Below, piece by piece: positions 1 to 6,217 of a DNA stretch of 9,468 nucleotides. Position numbers and translations under genes: made by a program. This DNA is from an uncultured Angelakisella sp. (GTDB lineage Bacteria; Bacillota; Clostridia; Oscillospirales; Ruminococcaceae). The notes under the pieces are model-generated. The model worked only from the letters and a program-made list of their open reading frames with translations, was not told where the DNA came from and ran no database searches. The stretch lies in contig CANOCD010000031.1 in assembly GCA_947564495.1 (NCBI GenBank), positions 1 to 9,468 on the forward strand. The letters are read 5' to 3'. Within the stretch, counting starts at the first letter, position 1; each line of letters starts with the position of its first letter.

Positions 1-117
1 GTGTTTGCTCCGTCCATCAATTTTATCTGTGTCATGTTCGGGGGCGGCATGGTCGTCCATCTCTGCTTTAGTGTGCTGATTTTTTCCTTCCGCAAAAAAC
101 ATCTGCACGCAACATAG
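1..117 (+). CDS. C-terminal fragment of a membrane protein (partial, 5' end outside window)
   Basis: Reading frame 1 is open from the first base to a TAG at 115-117 and gives 38 residues. They include a hydrophobic segment containing FGGGMVV and FSVLIFSF, followed directly by a basic tail (RKKHLHAT). A hydrophobic helix ending in lysines and arginines is the usual look of the last transmembrane segment of an inner-membrane protein whose C-terminus faces the cytoplasm. The family cannot be named from this much sequence. The other plus-strand frames are also open for about 70 bases but encode nothing membrane-like. An imperfect hairpin follows the stop codon. Because so little is visible, both the coding status and the strand are only moderately supported. 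Confidence 0.42.
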   Translation: MFAPSINFICVMFGGGMVVHLCFSVLIFSFRKKHLHAT

Positions 118-123
118 GGGGAT

Positions 124-155
124 GGCGGCGGACATTTCAGATTTTTCCGCCCGCC
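124..155 (+). terminator. Possible weak terminator hairpin after the partial membrane-protein gene
   Basis: GGCGGCGGA (124-132) pairs with TCCGCCCGCC (146-155), leaving one bulged C and a 13-base loop. The hairpin lies 6 bases after the TAG at 115-117. The sequence after it is C-rich (CCCCTTGATTT) and not a clean T-run, so intrinsic termination would be inefficient. Confidence 0.3.
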
Positions 156-159
156 CCCC

Positions 160-188
160 TTGATTTCTCCCCTCATTCATCGTAAACT
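160..188 (+). promoter_or_regulatory. Candidate sigma-A promoter for the dipeptidase gene
   Basis: TTGATT (160-165) and TAAACT (183-188) are separated by exactly 17 bases, each matching 4 of 6 consensus positions. Transcription would start near 195, about 40 bases before the ATG at 236. No operator-like repeat is seen. This is the best candidate in the gap but not a strong promoter. Confidence 0.4.
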
Positions 189-235
189 GTAAGAGTACAT
201 CATCCCATCGATCATCTGGAAGGAGCGACTGCGAA

Positions 236-1648
236 ATGGTTTCCAAAGAACTGCAAAAGCGCATCGAGGAGTACGCCGCCGGCTGCCGGGAGGCCCTGGT
301 GCGGGATCTTTCCGCCCTGGTGCAGATCCCCAGCGTCAGCCACTACGGGGCCGACGGACTGCCCTTTGGCAAGGGGGTCGCCAACGCCCTAGACAAGGCC
401 CTGGAGATGGCGGAGGGCTACGGCCTTGCCCCCGAGAACCACGGCTACTGGTACGGCCTGGCCCGGTACGGGGAGGGGGACGCCACCATCGGCCTTTTCT
501 CCCACCTGGACGTGGTGCCGGAGGGCAACAACTGGATCTATTCCCCCTATGAGCCCCTGGAGAAGGACGGGCTCCTCATCGGCCGGGGCAGCACCGACAA
601 CAAAAACGCCGCCGTGGTCTGTATGCACGTGATGAAGGGCCTGCGGGAGCTGGGCATCCCCCTGAAAAGCAAGGTCTCCCTCTACTTCGGGTGCAGCGAG
701 GAGACGGGGATGCAGGACATCGAAAAGTTCGTGGAGGAGCAGCCCATGCCCGACTTCTCCATGGTGCCGGATACCAACTTCCCCGTCTGCCACGGGGAGA
801 AGGGCATCCTCTCCTTCCGGGCCGTCTGCCCCGCCCCCTGGGCCAGGATCACCGGCCTGGCCGGAGGGGTGGCCAGCAACGTGGTCCCCGACTCCGCCGC
901 CGCCACCCTGCCCAATGAGCCTGCCCTCCTGGCCGAGGTGAAGGCCGCCGCCGAGAAGGCGGAGGGCATCGCCGTCACCGAGGACGGGGGCTCCATCACC
1001 GTCACCGCCACCGGGCGCACCGCCCACGCCGCCCGTCCCCAGAAGGGGGTCAACGCCATCCATCTCCTCCTCCGGTTCCTGGGGGGGATCGAGGGCCTGG
1101 GGGCCGACCGGGAAATCTGCGCCTTTGCGGCGGAGACCACCTCCGACTGCTATGGGGAACACCTGGGCATCGCCGCCGAGGACGAGCCCTCGGGGAAGCT
1201 CACCTGCATCAGCGGCATCGCCGCCACGGAAAACGGGCACCTGGTGATGCACTACAACGTCCGCTATCCCGTCACCCACAAGGGGGAGCTGGTCAAGGCC
1301 GGGCTGGAGGCCACCTTCGGCCCCAAGGGTTGGAAGGTGGAAGACCTCAATGACAGCCTGCCCATGTACCTCCCCGCCGACCACCCCACCGTCCAGGAGC
1401 TTTGCCGCATCTACGGCGAGGTCACCGGCAAGGACGCCACCCCCTACGTCATCGGCGGCGGCACCTACGCCCGGCACCTGAAGAACGCCGTGGGCTTCGG
1501 CATGGAGACCGACACCTCCACCGGCCTTCCCGACGGCCATGGCCGGGCCCACGAGCCCGACGAGGCCATGATCATCGACGAGATGGTGGACGCCGTGAAG
1601 ATCTACCTGCTGTCCATCATCGAGATCGACGCCCTGCTCCACAAGTAA
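236..1648 (+). CDS. M20 family metallodipeptidase, PepV/Sapep type
   Basis: 470 residues, the usual length for PepV/Sapep-type di-zinc or manganese dipeptidases. These cytoplasmic enzymes cleave dipeptides and some N-terminal residues from short peptides, feeding amino-acid salvage. The M20 metal and catalytic residues are in order: FSHLD (H90, D92), GSTDNK (D121), SEE (E155 as likely catalytic base, E156 as ligand), PDT (D179) and GRAHEPDE (H439). The lid/dimerisation part spans about residues 190-380 and carries the family's TAHAARP motif (H264), which contributes to the active site. The ATG at 236 is supported by AAGGAG at 220-225. The C-terminal GGGTYAR and DTSTGLPDGHG stretches are also typical. 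The gene appears monocistronic, with a candidate promoter before it and a strong hairpin after it. The substrate range cannot be read from sequence, and the exact name (pepV or Sapep-like) is a family-level inference. Confidence 0.93.
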   Translation: MVSKELQKRIEEYAAGCREALVRDLSALVQIPSVSHYGADGLPFGKGVANALDKALEMAEGYGLAPENHGYWYGLARYGEGDATIGLFSHLDVVPEGNNWIYSPYEPLEKDGLLIGRGSTDNKNAAVVCMHVMKGLRELGIPLKSKVSLYFGCSEETGMQDIEKFVEEQPMPDFSMVPDTNFPVCHGEKGILSFRAVCPAPWARITGLAGGVASNVVPDSAAATLPNEPALLAEVKAAAEKAEGIAVTEDGGSITVTATGRTAHAARPQKGVNAIHLLLRFLGGIEGLGADREICAFAAETTSDCYGEHLGIAAEDEPSGKLTCISGIAATENGHLVMHYNVRYPVTHKGELVKAGLEATFGPKGWKVEDLNDSLPMYLPADHPTVQELCRIYGEVTGKDATPYVIGGGTYARHLKNAVGFGMETDTSTGLPDGHGRAHEPDEAMIIDEMVDAVKIYLLSIIEIDALLHK

Positions 1649-1676
1649 GAGCGATCCGTTCAGAGACAAAGCCACA

Positions 1677-1706
1677 CCCCGGGGAAAGCATCCCCGGGGC
1701 GTTTTT
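1677..1706 (+). terminator. Rho-independent terminator of the dipeptidase gene, shared at a convergent junction
   Basis: CCCCGGGGA (1677-1685) pairs perfectly with TCCCCGGGG (1691-1699) around a 5-base loop, followed by CGTTTTT (1700-1706). It ends the plus-strand dipeptidase transcript 28 bases after its stop. The minus-strand operon stops at 1713, so the same hairpin may also slow transcription from the other side, but on that strand it is followed only by TGTGGCTTTGTC, a poor U-tract. Confidence 0.88.
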
Positions 1707-1712
1707 GCGTCT

Positions 1713-2177
1713 TTATTCAAAATAGCCGGTCAGGCTCCCCCGCTGGAGGATATGCCCTTCCGCCCGCTTCAGAAAGCGGCCCTTCGTCCCAGGGAACGGC
1801 AGGGTGATGGCGCGGTCCAGGGCGTAGACGGTAAAGCGGTAACGGTGCCTCCTGCCCTTGGGGGGCTTGGGGCCTGCGTACCGGTAGAGGCCGTAGCCCA
1901 GCCCCTGCCTGGCGTTTTCCAGGCCGGGGATCTTTTTGCCCCCCGGGATGGCCCCGGGAATTTTCGGCCCGGCGGGGAGGTTCCAGACGAGCCAGTGGGT
2001 GAAATCACGGAAAAGCGGGTGGGAGATGTCCTCCAGGGTGACGGCCAGGGTCCTGGCCTCCGGGGACAGCCCCCGGATCAAAAACTCGGGGGAACGGTCC
2101 TCTCCCCGCCCGGTGTGGACTGTGGGGAACCTTCCCCCGTCCTCCATGCCGGGGCATTCCAGCAGCAGCGTGTCCAT
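1713..2177 (-). CDS. YbhB/YbcL family Raf-kinase-inhibitor-like (PEBP) protein
   Basis: 154 residues, matching the 150-160 of bacterial phosphatidylethanolamine-binding-protein homologues. Family hallmarks are LSPEARTLAVTLED (38-50), a DFTHWLVWNLP segment (58-68, with the conserved H61-W62), and YAGPKPPKGRRHRY (100-113), which forms the anion/ligand pocket. The frame stays open far upstream, but the methionine at 2177 is the natural start: GGAAGG lies 7 bases before it, and the residues further upstream are proline-rich out-of-frame readings of the neighbouring gene. There is no signal peptide, so the protein is probably cytoplasmic. The bacterial family's function is poorly defined; some members affect kinases or bind small anions. 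It is the last gene of the four-gene operon starting at 4775, 23 bases after the preceding stop. The usual SPPLxW motif is reduced here to SPEF (29-32), a small departure from the common form. Confidence 0.85.
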   Translation of the reverse strand: MDTLLLECPGMEDGGRFPTVHTGRGEDRSPEFLIRGLSPEARTLAVTLEDISHPLFRDFTHWLVWNLPAGPKIPGAIPGGKKIPGLENARQGLGYGLYRYAGPKPPKGRRHRYRFTVYALDRAITLPFPGTKGRFLKRAEGHILQRGSLTGYFE

Positions 2178-2200
2178 CCTTGTGCCTTCCTTTCCTGTCC

Positions 2201-2743
2201 TTATGCCGGGAACCGGCTCAGGGGGGTGGTCCGCTCCTTTTGGCGATGGAGGAGGACCAGGGTGTCGATCACATCCGCCACCGGGAGGAGCTGGAGGACA
2301 AAGTGGATCTTCCCCGGGACCGGGGGCGGCTGGCGGCGAAGCATCTTCACGGCGACACAGCCCACGCAGCCGGTCTCCAGGATGAAGAAGCAGGTGATGG
2401 CAACAGGGATGGGGACGAAGATGAGGAAGATCCCCCGGGAGGCCGCTACCATGAGGAACCACACCGCCACGCTGTACAGAAAGTTCAGGACAAAGAAGGG
2501 GATGGAGCCCAGTTTAAGGAGTTTCCAGGCCCGGAGGACCAGGGCGGTCTCCCCTCTCCCCCCGGCCCGGGCGGCCATGGCCACCGCCATCCAGCCCAAA
2601 AGCTGGCTGATTCCGATGAAGAGCAGATAGAACACAAAGAGACCGTCCCCCCACTTCCCGGCAAAAGGGATGGTCAGGGGAACGGCGACGCTGAGGGCCA
2701 GGTGAAGATACATCCCGGCCAGAAAGAGCTTGGCGCTTTTCAC
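2201..2743 (-). CDS. Small polytopic membrane protein of unknown function
   Basis: 180 residues with four likely transmembrane helices at about 5-28, 34-58, 79-101 and 104-131, then a short basic region (LRR, 135-137) and a hydrophobic or amphipathic stretch at 146-165 (KIHFVLQLLPVADVIDTLVLL region). Glycines and prolines within the helices (VPIPVAIT, ETGCVGC) suggest a compact bundle. The two cysteines in TGCVGC (126 and 129) are notable but do not match a named metal site. The start is GTG at 2743, with GAGGGG 8 bases upstream; a nearby ATG in another frame runs straight into a stop. The gene begins 18 bases after the preceding lipoprotein stop, so it is co-transcribed. From memory it resembles an uncharacterised clostridial family of similar length (DUF6652-like), which I could not verify. 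No enzymatic or transport motif is visible. Confidence 0.78.
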   Translation of the reverse strand: MKSAKLFLAGMYLHLALSVAVPLTIPFAGKWGDGLFVFYLLFIGISQLLGWMAVAMAARAGGRGETALVLRAWKLLKLGSIPFFVLNFLYSVAVWFLMVAASRGIFLIFVPIPVAITCFFILETGCVGCVAVKMLRRQPPPVPGKIHFVLQLLPVADVIDTLVLLHRQKERTTPLSRFPA

Positions 2744-2761
2744 GATGTCATCCCCTCTCTG

Positions 2762-3325
2762 TCATTCCGACACCAGGAAATAGTAGGTGTCGGTGAGACC
2801 GGCGGTGTCGGTGAAATCCAGGCGGAAGAGCCCCGGCTCCCCGAAGGTGAGGTCGTGCCGGTCCCCGGCCTTCATAGGCAGGTCATCCTCGGACCACTGG
2901 TCGTCCCCGGAAAGGCTCCCCTGGGCAACAGGGATATAGCCGGCTTCGCCCCCCTCCTCCAGGCGGGCAAGGCGGACCAGGACGCCGTCGGCGTAGCATT
3001 CCACAAAGTTCTTGGTGTCCTTGGGCACGGTGAGGACGATGGTATCCGCCATCTCCCCGTCCACCGTCAGGATCATGCTGGTCACCTGGACCTGGCTGGA
3101 GTCGTAGGCTTCAAAGGCGTAGTCCCCCACGGGAAGGGACTCGGGGAGGTCCAGGCCGGGGATGCCGGTGTGGTCGTGCTCCTGCTCGTACTCCAGGGAT
3201 TCCGGGGGCGGGCTGGTGGTCTCGGAGGGGGCGGAGGAAGTCTCCCCCTTGGCGGGCCCGCCGCAGGCGGCGAGGAGCAGGAGCAGGGCGAAAGCGGCGG
3301 CTGCCGCCTTGGTTCGGTTCAACAT
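2762..3325 (-). CDS. Small predicted lipoprotein, unknown function
   Basis: 187 residues. The N-terminus is a classical lipoprotein signal: basic NRTK, a poly-Ala/Leu core and the lipobox LAAC with C21 as the lipid-modified residue. A low-complexity Ser/Thr/Pro/Glu linker (about 26-45) follows, then a beta-rich globular domain (about 65-187) ending in FRLDFTDTAGLTDTYYFLVSE. The mature protein would sit on the outer face of the cytoplasmic membrane. The all-beta pattern (GDYAFEAYD, MILTVDGE, TIVLTV, HDLTFGEPGLFRLDF) suggests an Ig-like or jelly-roll fold of the kind used for binding, but no family is recognised. The ATG at 3325 has AAAGGA about 10 bases upstream. It is the second gene of the operon, 40 bases after the large lipoprotein gene, and the next gene begins 18 bases downstream. 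Confidence 0.82.
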   Translation of the reverse strand: MLNRTKAAAAAFALLLLLAACGGPAKGETSSAPSETTSPPPESLEYEQEHDHTGIPGLDLPESLPVGDYAFEAYDSSQVQVTSMILTVDGEMADTIVLTVPKDTKNFVECYADGVLVRLARLEEGGEAGYIPVAQGSLSGDDQWSEDDLPMKAGDRHDLTFGEPGLFRLDFTDTAGLTDTYYFLVSE

Positions 3326-3365
3326 TGGTCATGGTTCCTTTCTTAGAAACTGTAGATACTGCTTC

Positions 3366-4775
3366 TTATTCCAGGGGGACGGCGGAGACGAACCGCCAGC
3401 TGCCGTCCTCGTTTTCCGCCATGGTGTAGCGGACGGTGCGGAGCTTCATGGTGCAGAGGGAGTCCCGGTAGAGGGTGACGTCCACCTGGCTCTGTCCCGC
3501 CGCCGTCCGGGGTTTTGGGATGAGGGTGTTGTAAAAATTGGCGCCCCGGCCTAAAATGAGGTAGCCTTTCTTCTCCTTGGAGTAGAACTTGGTGCCTCGC
3601 CCGTCAACGCCGGTGATGCCGAAGATCTTTTCAATGGCGGTGTCGATCTCCCGGGGGGTAAAGACCATCTCCGGGTCCTCGGGCTGGGTGCGGATCATGG
3701 CGTATTCCACCAGGGTCTCCGGGGGGAGTTCCCAGGGGGTGGCGAAGGTCTGCTGGCCGAACCAGTCGATGAAACTGCTTACCGCAATGGCGGGGGCCCA
3801 CTCCTTCTCATCCACGGGATCGTACCAGCTGGTCTCCAGGTACTGCTCCGACGCCGGGCGGAAATACCAGGCGACGGGCTGCTCGGCGACCCAGCGCATC
3901 TCGTTGGTGGAAAGGATCAGCCGGTAATCCCCGGTCCCCTCCGGGAAGTGACCGGCCCCGTCCTCCACCGTGAGGCGGACGGTGTAGTCGCCGTGGCTGT
4001 CCAGGTCCTCGGCGGCGGCGGTGATCTCGGCAGAGGTGACCTTCATCTGCTGCCAAACGGTGTTGTTATTGCCGTAGCCGATGGCTTGGCTGATAGCTGA
4101 AGCGTCCCCGGCGACGATCCCGGCCAGGAACTCCTCCGCAACCTTCCGGGCCGCCCCGGCGGGGATGGCGGAGTCCTCCCCGGAGCCCTCCCGGAGGAGG
4201 GTCCGCCGGGCGTCCTTCCGGGTGCCGTTCAGCCGCCAGCCCCGGGAGGTCTTGGCCATCTCCAGGGTGGTCTCGTAGAGGGAGCCGTCCAGGCCGGTCT
4301 CCTCAAAGACGAAGGTGGCGGCGGTGTCGCTCCGGACCCGGAGGACGATGCTGCCCTCCACCGTCTCGTAGGGGAATGCGGCGGTGGCGGTGGCCCGCCA
4401 CAGGGCCCCGTCCCGGACCTGGAGCCGCTCCCGGCCCTCCCCGTCCACGGCGGAGAGCAGGGCTTTTACCGTCTCGTCCAGGGCGTAGACCTCCTTGAGG
4501 CGCTTTTCCAGGTCGGCCCGGGTGGTATAGCCCTGGGTGACCACCGGGGCGTAGTCCCTGGGGTCCAGTTCCCCCAGGGCCTCCAGGTCCACCTCCAGGC
4601 CGTCGCCGAAGATGAGGTAATCCACCTGGTAGTCCGCCGCCAGCAGCTCCTCAAAGGCCGCCGTCACCGACTGGTCGGTGTCAGCCTTGGGGGCGCTGTC
4701 ACAGGCGGGGAGCAGGGCCAGGGCGATAATCAGCGCAAAGCAGAGAACACGGGAAATGGCTTTTTGCAGGGTCAC
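3366..4775 (-). CDS. Large predicted lipoprotein with possible IseA-like N-terminal region
   Basis: 469 residues with a lipoprotein signal: hydrophobic core at about 9-22 and lipobox LPAC with C25. The mature protein appears to have three parts. Residues 36-185 include DYLIFGDGLEVD, a helical segment around TTRADLEKRLKEVYALDETVKALL, and beta strands with VRSDTAATFVFEE. This order faintly recalls IseA/YoeB-type inhibitors of cell-wall DL-endopeptidases, but that is a memory-based resemblance. Residues 205-305 look like an alpha-beta domain, possibly NTF2-like (VAEEFLAGIVAGDASAI, then strands). Residues 325-469 form a C-terminal domain of unknown type ending in SWRFVSAVPLE. The start is GTG at 4775, with AGGAGG at 4785-4790. 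It is the first gene of a four-gene operon, and a near-consensus promoter lies immediately upstream. A role at the cell surface is certain in location but not in function. Confidence 0.83.
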   Translation of the reverse strand: MTLQKAISRVLCFALIIALALLPACDSAPKADTDQSVTAAFEELLAADYQVDYLIFGDGLEVDLEALGELDPRDYAPVVTQGYTTRADLEKRLKEVYALDETVKALLSAVDGEGRERLQVRDGALWRATATAAFPYETVEGSIVLRVRSDTAATFVFEETGLDGSLYETTLEMAKTSRGWRLNGTRKDARRTLLREGSGEDSAIPAGAARKVAEEFLAGIVAGDASAISQAIGYGNNNTVWQQMKVTSAEITAAAEDLDSHGDYTVRLTVEDGAGHFPEGTGDYRLILSTNEMRWVAEQPVAWYFRPASEQYLETSWYDPVDEKEWAPAIAVSSFIDWFGQQTFATPWELPPETLVEYAMIRTQPEDPEMVFTPREIDTAIEKIFGITGVDGRGTKFYSKEKKGYLILGRGANFYNTLIPKPRTAAGQSQVDVTLYRDSLCTMKLRTVRYTMAENEDGSWRFVSAVPLE

Positions 4776-4798
4776 AGGCTCATTCCTCCTTTTCCCCT

Positions 4799-4827
4799 AT
4801 TATACCCCAACCCGGGGGCTTCGTCAA
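4799..4827 (-). promoter_or_regulatory. Strong sigma-A promoter of the lipoprotein/membrane operon
   Basis: On the minus strand TTGACG (4827-4822) and a perfect TATAAT (4804-4799) are spaced by 17 bases, only one base from full consensus. Transcription would begin near 4792, giving a leader of about 17 bases that contains little besides the AGGAGG. The -35 box overlaps the TGA stop of trmB (4824-4826), so the operon can be expressed independently of trmB. GC-rich arms CCCGGGG (4811-4817) and CCCCGGG (4832-4838) flank the -35 region. Confidence 0.8.
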
Positions 4828-5504
4828 TTTTCCCCGGGAACGGGGACGGCCCGCAAAAATTTGATGGGGATGCCCTGAGCCATGAACATCTCCTCGTGCT
4901 CGGTGGGGATGTTGTCCGCCAGGGCCTGGGCGGCCAGGTCCCAGGTGACATACTCCGCCCGGAACCCGGCGGCGGGGAGGTACTCCTCCAGGGTCTCCCG
5001 GAACAGCTCCTCGTCGTCGGTCTTGAACCAGAGCCGGGCCCCGGGGGCCATCCACCGGCGGTAACTTGCCAGCTGCCGGGTGTGGGTGAGGCGGTGCTTC
5101 TTGCTCCCCGGCTTGGGCCAGGGGTTGCAGAAGTTGACGTAGACCCGCTCCACCCGGTCGGTCTCCCCGAAGATCAGGTGCAGCCGCTCGATGTCCCAGG
5201 AGAGGAGGAGGACGTTGTCCACCGGCGCCTCCCCCCGGCCGGCGGCGGCCAGGGCGGCCTCCACCTTTCGCTTTGCCAGGACCAGCACCTCGCTTTTCAG
5301 GTCGATGCCGATGAAGTTCAGCTCCGGGTGATCGGCGGCCTGCCGGGCCAGAAAGCCCCCCTTGCCGCACCCCAGCTCCAGGTGGATGGGGGCGCTCCGG
5401 GGGAAGGCGGCGGCCCAGCGGTCCCGGAGGGACTGGGGGTCATCCACAAAAAAGGGGCAGGCGGCAAGCTCCGGCCTGGCCCAGGGTTTTCTTCTCAGAC
5501 GCAT
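4824..5504 (-). CDS. trmB: tRNA (guanine-N7-)-methyltransferase TrmB
   Basis: 226 residues. TrmB methylates N7 of guanosine 46 in the variable loop of many tRNAs using S-adenosylmethionine, in the cytoplasm. Visible motifs are the Rossmann SAM-binding loop LELGCGKGGFL (42-52), the acidic end of strand 2 in FIGIDLKSE (64-72), a catalytic-site motif NFCNPWPKPGSKKHR (124-138), FKTDDEELF (160-168), and the C-terminal NIPTEHEEMFMAQGIPI (198-214) that contacts SAM and tRNA. Many homologues have DPWPK where this protein has NPWPK; the asparagine form is, as I recall, common in Clostridia. The frame is open further upstream, but the ATG at 5504 is chosen because it gives the standard length and has GGGAG 7 bases upstream. 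It starts 2 bases after the stop of the DUF1836 gene, so the two are almost certainly translationally coupled. Confidence 0.95.
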   Translation of the reverse strand: MRLRRKPWARPELAACPFFVDDPQSLRDRWAAAFPRSAPIHLELGCGKGGFLARQAADHPELNFIGIDLKSEVLVLAKRKVEAALAAAGRGEAPVDNVLLLSWDIERLHLIFGETDRVERVYVNFCNPWPKPGSKKHRLTHTRQLASYRRWMAPGARLWFKTDDEELFRETLEEYLPAAGFRAEYVTWDLAAQALADNIPTEHEEMFMAQGIPIKFLRAVPVPGEN

Positions 5505-5506
5505 TT

Positions 5507-6094
5507 CTAGGCTCCCTGCTTCTTCTTTTTCTTGGCTTTTGTCCCCTCCTCGGGCTGGGGGATGGTATCCAGGATTCGTTCCGCCAGCAGCAGGTCCCGC
5601 TGGGCCCGCACCGCCAGCTGGGCCACCAGGGCGGCCTTGGCCCGGCCCGGGTCCTCCTCCTCGTCCAGGGCGGAAAGGAGCCCCTCGGCCACCTCCGGGG
5701 TCCTGGCGAAAGCCTCCCCCTGGGCCTCCAGGAACAGGTCGTAGAGCCGCCCGGTCTCCTCCTCCCCGGCCACCGGGGCCAGCCACTTCCCCAGGTCCTG
5801 GATGGTGAAAAGCCGCTTCAGCTGGCAGACCAGGGCCAGGGTCATCACGTGGACCCGGCTGTACCGCTTGGCCTCCGGGGGCGGCAGCAGCCCCGCCTTG
5901 CTGTAGTTATTGACCATGGACTTGGTGACGAAGGGGGCGTCCCCCTCCCGGCAGAAAAAGCCCAGACGCTTGTCCAGGTAGGTGGTCAGCTGGTCCATGT
6001 AGATCTCCAGGTCGGGGATCTCCCCCCGGCCGATCTGGGGGGCCCGGGCCAGTCTCCCGGCCAGCTCCCGGATCTCGTCCTTCCATTGCGGCAT
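5507..6094 (-). CDS. DUF1836 domain protein, putative DNA-binding regulator
   Basis: 195 residues. The N-terminal 25 residues are helical. Residues about 26-125 carry the DUF1836 signature: PDLEIYMDQLTTYLDKRLG (27-45), then TKSMVNNYSKAGLLPPP (57-73) and KRYSRVHV (76-83). The second block resembles the winged helix of MerR-type regulators, where a helix-turn-helix is followed by a short wing, so DNA binding is plausible but not demonstrated for this family. The C-terminal half is mostly helical and ends in a lysine-rich tail (KAKKKKKQGA) encoded by a purine-rich stretch that also supplies upstream context for the trmB ribosome site. The start is ATG at 6094, with AGGAGG 9 bases upstream; an in-frame ATG 17 codons earlier lies upstream of the likely transcription start and lacks a ribosome site. 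It forms a two-gene unit with trmB. Confidence 0.88.
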   Translation of the reverse strand: MPQWKDEIRELAGRLARAPQIGRGEIPDLEIYMDQLTTYLDKRLGFFCREGDAPFVTKSMVNNYSKAGLLPPPEAKRYSRVHVMTLALVCQLKRLFTIQDLGKWLAPVAGEEETGRLYDLFLEAQGEAFARTPEVAEGLLSALDEEEDPGRAKAALVAQLAVRAQRDLLLAERILDTIPQPEEGTKAKKKKKQGA

Positions 6095-6116
6095 GACAAA
6101 TCGCCTCCTGGGATGT

Positions 6117-6145
6117 ATTATACCGCTTTTTCCGGTCCTCCGCAA
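6117..6145 (-). promoter_or_regulatory. Promoter for the DUF1836-trmB unit
   Basis: On the minus strand a perfect TATAAT (6122-6117) lies 17 bases downstream of TTGCGG (6145-6140), a weak -35. The start would be near 6110, leaving a leader of about 16 bases with AGGAGG. The promoter sits just downstream of the ABC operon terminator, so this unit is transcribed separately. Confidence 0.65.
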
Positions 6146-6162
6146 TAGCTTTTGTCGTTCTC

Positions 6163-6206
6163 AAAAAAGAAGCGGCCCCGCCGGTTCATCCCGGAAAGGG
6201 CCGCTT
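6163..6206 (-). terminator. Rho-independent terminator of the ABC transporter operon
   Basis: On the minus strand AAGCGGCCC (6206-6198) pairs perfectly with GGGCCGCTT (6178-6170), with a small inner CCGG/CCGG helix in the loop, followed by CTTTTTT ending at 6163. It begins 11 bases after the permease stop codon. A 9-bp GC-rich stem with six T residues is a clear intrinsic terminator, and it shows that the transporter operon ends without an ATPase gene. Confidence 0.92.
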
Positions 6207-6217
6207 TATACTTTCGA

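Noticed and set aside
389..1720. Long minus-strand open frame opposite the dipeptidase
   Set aside because: Gly/Val/His-rich low-complexity translation without motifs; the plus strand carries all M20 metal ligands.
2178..2462. N-terminal extension of the PEBP-family protein
   Set aside because: It overlaps the membrane-protein gene in another frame and has shadow-type composition; the ATG at 2177 has its own ribosome site and gives the family length.
5504..5786. N-terminal extension of trmB in the same frame
   Set aside because: The extension is Gly/Pro/Arg-rich, overlaps the DUF1836 gene completely, and would add 94 residues to a protein that has standard length from the ATG at 5504.
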